From contig CAJXPC010000085.1 of the NCBI GenBank assembly GCA_913057845.1, positions 1 through 7,164 on the forward strand: 7,164 nt of DNA, read 5' to 3'. Origin of the DNA: an uncultured Pseudomonadota bacterium. GTDB lineage: Bacteria > Pseudomonadota > Gammaproteobacteria > Burkholderiales > Eutrophovitaceae. Numbering within the stretch: position 1 is the stretch's first letter; each line of letters begins with the position of its first letter. Positions 1 to 5,170 of the stretch are shown here, one piece after another. The position numbers and the translations under genes are program-made. Under the pieces are notes generated by a model. It had not been told where the DNA came from. It was given only the letters and a program-made list of their open reading frames with translations, and made no database searches.

Positions 1-30
1 TCGGCAGCGTCAGATGTGTATAAGAGACAG
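1..30. other. Nextera read-1 adapter (sequencing artefact)
   Basis: Positions 1-11 (TCGGCAGCGTC) are the 3' part of the Nextera read-1 tail. Positions 12-30 (AGATGTGTATAAGAGACAG) are the 19-bp Tn5 mosaic end. This is library DNA, not genome. It marks the left edge of the sequenced fragment and explains why the first gene stops abruptly. Confidence 0.98.
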
Positions 31-1324
31 TTCTCACTCTGTCTGGCGTGAATAGAAAGTCGCCGAGATAGCTGATGGCATGCTTTCGTTTACCATCTAT
101 TTCGATGAACTCTTGTCCATCGCAGACATTATCAATCAGGTTTTTCTCCATATCTAGGTGTTCGCGTAATTGATCGAAATACGCTACCTCTAGTTTGCTG
201 CCAAGCTTAACTTCGCCTTCAGTAGGAGCGAGCTGACCGAGTATTATTTTAATTAGTGTTGATTTGCCTGCCCCATTTGCACCTACAATGCCGATGCGAT
301 CACCGCGCATAATCGAGGAGGAGAAGTCTTGAATGATCTTTCTATCTCCGAAGGTATGACTAATGTTCTTCAACTCGGCCACGATTTTCCCAGAGCGCTC
401 CGCAATATCAAGTTTAAGGTTAGCCTTGCCCTGTAGCTCCCTTCGCTCAGTTCGTTCTTTGCGCATGGATTCGAGTGCCCTCACTCGGCCCTCATTGCGA
501 GTGCGACGTGCCTTGATTCCTTGACGAATCCATACTTCCTCTTCGGCAAGTTTCTTGTCGAACAGCTTGTTGAGATTTTGTTCAGCCGCGAACTGCTCCT
601 CACGATAACGAAGAAAACGATCGAAATCCCCCTCAAACTGATAGAGTGAGCCGCGATCAAGCTCGACAATTTTGTTGGCTACATTTTGTAAAAAGCTACG
701 ATCGTGGGTGATTAGCATGAGCGCGCCACGGTAGTCTAATAGCTGCTTTTCTAGCCATTCGATAGCCGGAATATCAAGATGGTTAGTCGGTTCATCTAGT
801 AATAGTAGTTCCGGTTCGCACACAAGGGCGCGGGCCAGTGCAACTCGTTTACGCCAGCCACCGGAGAGCTCCGACATGCGCTTCTCCTGCGGGAGTTGTA
901 GCTGAGTGATCACAGTGTCGACCTTCTGGCTAAGGCTCCAGCCGTCTTTCGCTTCGAGCTCTCCCTGTACGCGCTCGAGTTCGTCACTGTTGTTGGTGTC
1001 ATAGTGGAACGTAAGGTGGTGGTAACGCTTTAGGAGCGCACCAACTTCTGCGAGTCCATCAGCCACAAAATCATAAACTGTCTGTTCGTCGGCAATAGGA
1101 AGGTTTTGTTCCAGCCACGCGACTTCAACCCCGGGCCGTAACCAACGCTCGCCTCCATCAGGAGAGATCACACCGGCGACTAGCTTCATTAGCGTTGTTT
1201 TTCCAGCGCCATTTCTCCCGAGTAATCCGATGCGCGAGCCGCGCTTAATCCCAAAATTGACTTCGTCTAAAAGTATATGCGTACCGAAGTTGATCGATAG
1301 CTTGTCAAGTCTAATTAAGGGCAT
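31..1324 (-). CDS. uup: ABC-F family ATPase Uup (3' part missing)
   Basis: Soluble ABC-F ATPase with two nucleotide-binding domains and no membrane part. Uup homologues act on ribosomes and influence DNA transposon excision (family knowledge). The visible 431 residues contain Walker A GRNGAGKT at 36-43, an ABC signature LSGGW at 153-157, Walker B plus D-loop LLLLDEPTNHLD at 173-184 and the H-loop His207. The inter-domain linker includes WIRQGIKARRTRNEGRVRAL at 265-284, which matches my recall of E. coli Uup. The second Walker A, GANGAGKST, is at 348-356. The second signature, second Walker B and the C-terminal DNA-binding coiled coil are missing because the fragment ends in adapter; full-length Uup is about 635 aa. 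The ATG (complement of 1322-1324) gives a normal N-terminus, MPLIRLDKLSI, with no clear Shine-Dalgarno. Uup is preferred over EttA because of the KARRTRNEGRVRAL linker. Confidence 0.95.
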
Positions 1325-1360
1325 TGGTCGGCATTTAAATAGGTGGTGAGTTGGGGACGC

Positions 1361-1366
1361 ATTCTA
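1361..1366 (-). promoter_or_regulatory. possible -10 box for uup
   Basis: On the minus strand this reads TAGAAT, placed to give a transcript starting about 30 nt before the uup ATG. No convincing -35 is seen at 16-18 bp spacing (GCCACA or close to it). The assignment rests on the -10 match and its position alone. Confidence 0.25.
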
Positions 1367-1389
1367 TCCTGTCTGATGAAATCTGTGGC

Positions 1390-1411
1390 ATTGCATAAAA
1401 ATTGCATAAAA
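1390..1411. repeat. perfect tandem 11-bp direct repeat
   Basis: ATTGCATAAAA occurs twice head to tail (1390-1400 and 1401-1411) without mismatch. The period is close to one helical turn, so both copies face the same side of the DNA. The repeat lies about 24 bp upstream of the putative uup -10, where an activator or nucleoid protein could bind. Function is inferred only from position. Confidence 0.8.
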
Positions 1412-1414
1412 CGG

Positions 1415-1426
1415 GACTAGCTAGTC
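1415..1426. repeat. 12-bp perfect palindrome
   Basis: GACTAGCTAGTC is identical to its reverse complement. It lies three bases from the 11-bp tandem repeat, between uup and the tRNA-like element. No T-run follows on either strand, so it is not a typical terminator; a protein site is possible. Confidence 0.6.
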
Positions 1427-1457
1427 AGGCGTTTTGATCGTAAGGCTTTGAAGCCTA

Positions 1458-1531
1458 TGAGGAACCGGAGACGAATCGAACGTCAGACCTAGCCCTTAGG
1501 AGGGTTTGCCTATCCCCTGAGCTACTGGGGC
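1458..1531 (-). tRNA. degenerate tRNA-Arg(CCU)-like sequence, probable pseudogene
   Basis: Read on the minus strand, this has a tRNA skeleton: a 7-nt arm GCCCCAG, then TAGCTCAGGGGATAG (typical start of a D-arm), the anticodon loop CTCCTAA (anticodon CCU, arginine), and a T-arm GACG-TTCGATT-CGTC. Several parts do not fold. The 3' acceptor strand is CCGGTTC, where pairing with GCCCCAG would need CTGGGGC, so only four of seven pairs form. The D-stem 3' side reads GGC and seems to lack one base of GAGC. The anticodon stem pairs at only three of five positions. The 3' end is TCA, not CCA, although CCA need not be encoded in all bacteria. I read it as a decayed tRNA-Arg gene or a partial copy made by an integration event. 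A functional unusual tRNA is less likely. Confidence 0.5.
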
Positions 1532-1561
1532 GCAGACGTTATTTCCAAGCCCACCTTGCTG

Positions 1562-1617
1562 AAAGAGTTACAATACAGTCCTGAACTCTTAATGACTCTT
1601 TAGAATTAGACGTCTAA
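1562..1617. repeat. CTCTT inverted repeats and 12-bp palindrome upstream of rhlE
   Basis: AAGAGTT (1563-1569) is the inverse of AACTCTT (1584-1590), and AAAGAGT (1562-1568) is the inverse of ACTCTTT (1595-1601). This makes three related half-sites. They are followed by the perfect palindrome TTAGACGTCTAA (1606-1617), which ends 49 bp before the rhlE ATG. The cluster looks like a control region, but no regulator can be named. Confidence 0.5.
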
Positions 1618-1666
1618 ATTGAGTTACTTTCCTGATGCAATAATGCAACCTAATCGAATGGTTTGA

Positions 1667-3070
1667 ATGAAATTTACTGATCTAGGTCTTGATGATGTAA
1701 TTTTAAAGGCGGTGGTTGAAGAAGGATATACCCAACCCACCCCGATACAAGAACAAGCGATTCCGAACGTGCTTAGCGGCAGGGACGTTATGGCTGCGGC
1801 GCAAACAGGAACCGGTAAAACGGCTAGTTTCACACTGCCGATGTTGCATCGACTACTTCCTCATGCGAATTCCAGCACCTCTCCGGCAAAGCATCCCGTT
1901 CGAGCGCTTATCTTAACGCCCACACGAGAGTTAGCCGCACAGGTTGATGAGAGCGCTCGACGTTACGGAAAATACCTTCCGCTTAGAGTGGGATGTGTTT
2001 ATGGCGGCGTCCCCATGCCTCCTCAAGTCGCTATGTTGCGTGCGGGTGTTGAGGTGCTTGTGGCGACACCTGGTCGATTACTTGACCACGTCGGTACCAA
2101 TGCCGTGAGATTTTCTTCCGTAGAATTTTTGGTGTTGGATGAGGCGGACAGGATGCTTGATATGGGTTTCTTACCTGACATCAAGCGGATTGTGGATTTG
2201 ATTCCTCCTTCAAGGCAAACTTTATTGTTTTCTGCGACCTATTCTGAGGAGATCAGACGAGTTGCAGGAGCCTGGCTTAGAGATCCGGTAAAGATTGAGG
2301 TAGCAGCTAGAAATACGGTCGTCGATACGATTCAACATACTGTGTTGGAGGTTTCTGAACAAGATAAGTCAAGGCAGCTTGTGCGACTGTTACATGAAGG
2401 AAAAATCACTCAGGCGTTAGTTTTTTGTAATACAAAAATCGGGGCGAATCGCTTGACCCGGCATTTGCAAACCAAGGGTGTTGATTCAGAGGCGATACAC
2501 AGCGATCGCTCTCAAATTGAACGAACGACGGCTTTAGAAAACTTTAAGACAAATAAAACTAAGGTGTTGGTAGCGACTGATATTGCTGCTCGGGGCCTAG
2601 ACATCGATCAGCTACCTTACGTCGTTAATTACGATTTACCTCACAATGCTGAAGATTATGTGCACCGTATTGGGCGAACAGGACGCGCTGGTCAAAAAGG
2701 GGAGGCGATATCGTTTTGCACTCCTTCAGACAAGGAATCGCTACGTGCAATTGAAAAACTGATTAATAAAAAATTAGAACTTAATGTGTCGAGTAATTCT
2801 GGGCCTGATCAAGCAGCTGTTCCAGCATCTTCGAGAATATCAAATACTGATATCAAAAGACCGAAAGTCGAGACCAAAAGGCCGAAAGTCGAGACCAAAA
2901 GGCCAAAAGGAGATACTTTTTTCTCCGAGCCGTATACGCCTAGCGAAAGCGTTAGTGAACCCTTGGTTCCATCTCTCGATAATAAAGAGGCCCGGGTAGA
3001 CAAGGGTGCTAACAAAAAAACTATTGCAGCGCTTTTTATGCCCCCATCCAGTGAGAACACGGGAGAATAG
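1667..3070 (+). CDS. rhlE: DEAD-box ATP-dependent RNA helicase, RhlE-like
   Basis: Cytoplasmic ATP-dependent RNA helicase that remodels RNA duplexes, in this subfamily linked to ribosome assembly and RNA turnover. All core motifs are present: Q motif GYTQPTPIQ (20-28), motif I AQTGTGKT (45-52), Ia PTRELA (85-90), GG (113-114), TPGR (134-137), DEAD (158-161), SAT (189-191), motif V ARGLDID (308-314) and motif VI HRIGRTGRAG (333-342). The N-terminus MKFTDLGL and the sequence LVLDEADRMLDMGF match RhlE better than SrmB, RhlB or DbpA. The ATG is the first possible start because an in-frame TGA lies directly before it; no strong Shine-Dalgarno is visible. After about residue 380 the tail is low-complexity and charged, with a KRPKVET repeat at 397-414. 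The tail lacks the RGG or Gly-Arg richness of many RhlE proteins. It is convergent with mlaA, with 92 bp between the stops. Confidence 0.95.
   Translation: MKFTDLGLDDVILKAVVEEGYTQPTPIQEQAIPNVLSGRDVMAAAQTGTGKTASFTLPMLHRLLPHANSSTSPAKHPVRALILTPTRELAAQVDESARRYGKYLPLRVGCVYGGVPMPPQVAMLRAGVEVLVATPGRLLDHVGTNAVRFSSVEFLVLDEADRMLDMGFLPDIKRIVDLIPPSRQTLLFSATYSEEIRRVAGAWLRDPVKIEVAARNTVVDTIQHTVLEVSEQDKSRQLVRLLHEGKITQALVFCNTKIGANRLTRHLQTKGVDSEAIHSDRSQIERTTALENFKTNKTKVLVATDIAARGLDIDQLPYVVNYDLPHNAEDYVHRIGRTGRAGQKGEAISFCTPSDKESLRAIEKLINKKLELNVSSNSGPDQAAVPASSRISNTDIKRPKVETKRPKVETKRPKGDTFFSEPYTPSESVSEPLVPSLDNKEARVDKGANKKTIAALFMPPSSENTGE
2855..2908 (+). repeat. 21-bp in-frame tandem repeat in rhlE tail
   Basis: Two nearly identical 21-bp units (2855-2875 and 2876-2896) and a third partial unit (2897-2908) encode KRPKVET, KRPKVET and KRPK. 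The units differ only at third codon positions (AGA/AGG, CCG/CCA), which indicates recent slippage or duplication kept in frame. The result is a basic stretch that could add RNA contacts. Confidence 0.85.
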
Positions 3071-3162
3071 TTAAGAGGGCCAGTTCTAGCGGTTTTGCGC
3101 ACAATTTGTTTCTAAGATCGATGAATCTTTGTGATTTAGAACACGGGGAAGGGGAGGGAGCG

Positions 3163-3915
3163 CTAATTTAGATCTTCTTCTAATTCTAATTCTAATTCCC
3201 TGAATGATTTCCCTTTGTATTTGCTCGGGCTGATTTTTATGGTCGCCCCATCTCTAATCTGGTACTCACGTCTCTGCAGCCACATGTCTCTGATGAAGCT
3301 GTATTTGTCGATGGCAGAATCATTCATTAAGTTTTCAACCTCTAATAAATTTGCTCGAGCGGCAATGACTTTTAGGCCCGTGACTTTCCATCGGGTGGAT
3401 TCATGGTCAATGTGTGAGATGGGATCTATAAAGTAATCCACGGGCTTTCCTAAACCGTCACGAACCGTGCTGGGCCCCAATAACGGCAGCACAAGATAGG
3501 GGCCGCTACTTACACCCCAATATCCAAGGGTCTGCCCAAAGTCTTCATTATGGTAAGGGATCCCTATTTCTGTGGCGACATCAAAGATTCCACCAACTCC
3601 AAGAATTAAGTTGGTCGTGAAGCGCGCAATATCGATCGGAACATTGCGCACCTTCAGTTGTAATAAATCATTAACCGTCGTGTTGAGAACGCCTAGGTTC
3701 GTGAAAAAATTCCGTACCCCTGTGCGAACAAGAGAGGGCACAAAAGCCGAGTAGGCTTTAGCCACAGGTTTCACAATAATTCCATCCAATGATTCGTTAA
3801 AGCTATAAATCTTGCGGTTCATCGGCTCGAGTGGATCATGGCCGTTAGGGCCGGTTGCGCACCCACCAGTGACAAGTGCAATAGCAAGTAATAAATTGAT
3901 AACCCAAATTTTCAT
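3163..3915 (-). CDS. mlaA: outer-membrane phospholipid-transport lipoprotein MlaA (VacJ)
   Basis: Outer-membrane lipoprotein of the Mla pathway. With a porin it removes misplaced phospholipids from the outer leaflet and passes them to periplasmic MlaC (family knowledge). The 250-aa length matches E. coli MlaA (about 251). The N-terminus has a basic start, a hydrophobic core (residues 4-15) and a lipobox-like VTGG-Cys19; the next residue is Ala, consistent with outer-membrane sorting. Family sequence follows: DPLEPMNRKIYSFN (27-40), NFFTNLGVLNTTVNDLLQ, RFTTNLILGVGGIFDVATEIG and the Pro/Gly-rich GPYLVLPLLGPSTVRDGLG. The C-terminus ends in an acidic Glu-Leu repeat. No mlaFEDCB genes are nearby; a detached mlaA is common outside enteric bacteria. 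The leader to the ATG has no strong Shine-Dalgarno. It is divergent from the SDR gene and convergent with rhlE. Confidence 0.95.
   Translation of the reverse strand: MKIWVINLLLAIALVTGGCATGPNGHDPLEPMNRKIYSFNESLDGIIVKPVAKAYSAFVPSLVRTGVRNFFTNLGVLNTTVNDLLQLKVRNVPIDIARFTTNLILGVGGIFDVATEIGIPYHNEDFGQTLGYWGVSSGPYLVLPLLGPSTVRDGLGKPVDYFIDPISHIDHESTRWKVTGLKVIAARANLLEVENLMNDSAIDKYSFIRDMWLQRREYQIRDGATIKISPSKYKGKSFRELELELEEDLN
3178..3195. repeat. hexanucleotide microsatellite (TTCTAA)x3 in the 3' end of mlaA
   Basis: Three in-frame TTCTAA units encode alternating Glu-Leu near the C-terminus of MlaA. Because the unit is six bases, slippage would change the number of Glu-Leu pairs without a frameshift. Confidence 0.8.
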
Positions 3916-3944
3916 CAGTCAAACCATGTTATTAATCCGTTTTG

Positions 3945-3950
3945 ATTATA
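3945..3950 (-). promoter_or_regulatory. likely -10 box for mlaA
   Basis: The plus-strand ATTATA reads TATAAT on the minus strand, a perfect -10 hexamer 29 bp before the mlaA start codon. The -35 at 17-bp spacing reads TGTGGC, a poor match, so the promoter may need an activator. Confidence 0.4.
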
Positions 3951-3966
3951 ACCTGTGTTTTAGAGT

Positions 3967-3997
3967 AGCCACACTGAAGGTGATTATAATAGTGGCT
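3967..3997. promoter_or_regulatory. SDR promoter -10 inside an inverted repeat
   Basis: TATAAT at 3985-3990 is a perfect plus-strand -10 located 48 bp before the SDR start codon, with no good -35. It lies between the arms AGCCAC (3967-3972) and GTGGCT (3992-3997). The left arm also overlaps the -35 zone of the divergent mlaA promoter. A protein bound here could control both genes; that is inference from the layout. Confidence 0.4.
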
Positions 3998-4038
3998 CAA
4001 TAGAAAAATAAGAGTTCACGGTAGAAAATGGAGGGTTT

Positions 4039-4818
4039 ATGGATTTCGGACTGAAAGGTAAATGGGGATTAGTGTGTGCAGGAAGTAAAGGGTTAGGGCG
4101 TGCGTGTGCGGAGTCCTTAGCGGAGGAAGGGGTCAATATTATTATTGTTGCGCGCGGTGCAGAGGCGCTGGCAGAAACGGCGGAACATATACGATCGCGG
4201 ACTACGGTAGAGGTTAAAACGGTGGTTGCCGATATTACGACGCAAGAGGGTCGAGAGCTGACTATGAACGCTTGCCCTCAGCTTGATATTTTGGTCAACA
4301 ACGCGGGTGGACCTCCAGCTGGAGATTTTAGGAGTTTCACGCTTACTGATTGGGAAAAGGCGCTCCACGCGAACATGTTGACACCGATTGATCTCATCAA
4401 GTCAGTTTTGGATGGAATGATTGATCGAAAGTTTGGACGGATCGTCAATATTACGTCAGCAGCTGTGAAAGCGCCTATCCCAATCTTGGGCTTGTCGAAT
4501 GGTGCGAGAGCGGGTTTAACTGGTTTTATTGCCGGTCTTTCTCGGCAAACACCCATGCACAATGTGACCATTAACAATATTCTACCTGGAGCGTTTGCTA
4601 CTGAGACGATGAATGGTCGCATGGCGGCAATGGCAAAACAGAGCAATACGACAATTGAGGAGGTTGCTCAATCGAGACTCAATGCAATCCCGGCGGGCCG
4701 GTTTGGGCAGCCTAAAGAGTTCGGGCAATTGTGTGCTTACATCTGTAGTGCGCAGGCCTCATATATCACGGGGCACAACTTTCTCATTGACGGTGGGGTT
4801 TATAACGGGACATTGTAG
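4039..4818 (+). CDS. SDR-family oxidoreductase with atypical active site
   Basis: Short-chain dehydrogenase/reductase fold, 259 aa, presumably cytoplasmic and NAD(P)-binding. A Rossmann start AGSKGLG at 14-20 stands for the usual TGxxxGxG. The NNAG motif is at 87-90, the structural Asn of the tetrad at 112 and the active-site Ser at 140. In classical SDRs Tyr follows that Ser by 13 residues and Lys comes four later; here these positions are Ser153 and Arg157 (sequence LSNGARAGL). The C-terminal LIDGGVYNGTL is family-like. From memory, a group annotated as 3-oxoacyl-ACP reductase-like SDRs shares the SNxxR pattern, so this is probably a subfamily trait and not damage. The substrate cannot be told. 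The start is well supported by GGAGGG at 4030-4035, close to the ATG. The gene appears to stand alone, with its own promoter and a terminator-like hairpin after it. Confidence 0.9.
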   Translation: MDFGLKGKWGLVCAGSKGLGRACAESLAEEGVNIIIVARGAEALAETAEHIRSRTTVEVKTVVADITTQEGRELTMNACPQLDILVNNAGGPPAGDFRSFTLTDWEKALHANMLTPIDLIKSVLDGMIDRKFGRIVNITSAAVKAPIPILGLSNGARAGLTGFIAGLSRQTPMHNVTINNILPGAFATETMNGRMAAMAKQSNTTIEEVAQSRLNAIPAGRFGQPKEFGQLCAYICSAQASYITGHNFLIDGGVYNGTL

Positions 4819-4829
4819 TATTTAAGATT

Positions 4830-4863
4830 AAAAAAACCAATGAAATCAGATGGTTATTTTTTT
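4830..4863 (+). terminator. probable intrinsic terminator after the SDR gene
   Basis: AAAAAAACCA (4830-4839) can pair with TGGTT-A-TTTT (4851-4860) with one A-A mismatch and a loop of about 11 nt. A run of seven T ends at 4863. It begins 11 bp after the SDR stop codon. The stem has only two G-C pairs, so it relies on the A and T tracts. Confidence 0.5.
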
Positions 4864-4945
4864 CTGCTTTAATATTGGTCCTGATTTTTGAGTTGCGGCA
4901 CCCAATAAATGTTTCTATTCGTGATTCCTTGACGACTTGTGATCG

Positions 4946-5010
4946 GTATTTTTCGTAAAAAATACTTGAATTACTCTGTCGAAAACGTATAGTGCGGCCT
5001 TCAAGTATTT
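4946..5010. repeat. nested inverted repeats around the speD promoter
   Basis: AAATACTTGAA (4960-4970) and TTCAAGTATTT (5000-5010) form an 11-bp perfect inverted repeat whose arm centres are 40 bp apart. GTATTTTT (4946-4953) and AAAAATAC (4958-4965) form a second perfect inverted repeat with a 4-base gap, sharing AAATAC with the first. The core GTATTT/AAATAC thus appears three times. The arms cover the -35 hexamer and the predicted transcription start, the usual place for repressor sites. Confidence 0.75.
4966..4993 (+). promoter_or_regulatory. sigma-70 type promoter for speD-speE
   Basis: The -35 is TTGAAT (4966-4971), the spacer is 16 bp and the -10 is TATAGT (4988-4993). Transcription would begin near 5000, giving a leader of about 170 nt before the speD ATG. 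This is the best promoter match in the window. Confidence 0.6.
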
Positions 5011-5162
5011 CGACCAGTCGGTAATTTAATTTTTTGTCTGGTCGCTGGGTCGTTCGAAGAACTCAGTGGGAATTGCTGCCACGTGAACTTTGGGCGGGAA
5101 TCGCGGTTTGGGTACGCGTCCTCGACGCAACGGTGGGGCATAGCCTCGCATTACGGAGGGAG
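5011..5162 (+). promoter_or_regulatory. structured 5' leader of speD
   Basis: Four local hairpins can be drawn. H1 is CGACCAG (5011-5017) with CTGGTCG (5038-5044). H2 is CTGGGT (5045-5050) with ACTCAG (5061-5066), including one G-U pair. H3 is GCGTC (5116-5120) with GACGC (5124-5128). H4 is 5133-5139 with 5143-5149, seven pairs including two G-U, with an ATA loop. H1 and H2 abut. H4 ends six bases before the Shine-Dalgarno GGAGGGAG (5155-5162). No T-run follows any hairpin, so control, if any, would act on translation or mRNA stability. I do not recognise a known riboswitch family. Confidence 0.4.
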
Positions 5163-5170
5163 ATTGTGAT

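Larger units (their letters stand above)
1325..1666. other. uup-rhlE intergenic region, 342 bp
   Basis: Shared upstream region of two divergent genes. No protein-coding gene is recognisable here. It holds the degenerate tRNA-like sequence (1458-1531), an 11-bp tandem repeat (1390-1411), the 12-bp palindrome GACTAGCTAGTC (1415-1426), a small hairpin AGGCTT-TG-AAGCCT (1443-1456) just 3' of the tRNA-like element, and the rhlE-side palindrome and CTCTT repeats (1562-1617). No clear sigma-70 promoter for rhlE can be picked out. Confidence 0.6.
4819..5170. other. SDR-speD intergenic region, 352 bp
   Basis: There is no recognised gene in this stretch. By my count the GC content is 35% at 4861-5040 (63 of 180) and 61% at 5041-5160 (73 of 120). 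The AT-rich part holds the terminator and the speD promoter with its inverted repeats. The GC-rich part is the presumed speD leader. Positions 4864-4945 show nothing I can assign beyond an isolated TTGACG. Confidence 0.7.

Noticed and set aside
1415..1456. Palindrome and small hairpin as a terminator for the tRNA-like element
   Set aside because: Neither is followed by a T-run on the minus strand, and the palindrome has no natural loop.
2809..3102. Antisense open frame of 97 codons opposite the rhlE tail
   Set aside because: It mirrors the in-frame repeat of rhlE, has repetitive composition and no recognisable domain. The helicase frame explains the region.
3071..3162. A bidirectional terminator between the convergent rhlE and mlaA genes
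   Set aside because: Only weak arms are present (TTCTAA 3110-3115 with TTAGAA 3136-3141, and a nested AAGAT/ATCTT). There is no G-C rich stem and no T-run, so I do not call it.
4278..4646. Antisense open frame of 122 codons within the SDR gene
   Set aside because: It lies wholly inside a well-supported SDR gene and has no recognisable motif, so it is a shadow frame.
4929..4957. A second speD promoter starting at TTGACG (4929-4934)
   Set aside because: The -35 is good, but nothing resembling a -10 lies at 16-18 bp spacing (TTTCGT, TTCGTA).
5066..5086. Hexapeptide frame MGIAAT as a bacterial equivalent of the eukaryotic AdoMetDC MAGDIS uORF
   Set aside because: The peptides share no real similarity, the start is GTG without a clear ribosome site, and six codons arise easily by chance. 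It is kept only as part of the chained small-ORF idea.
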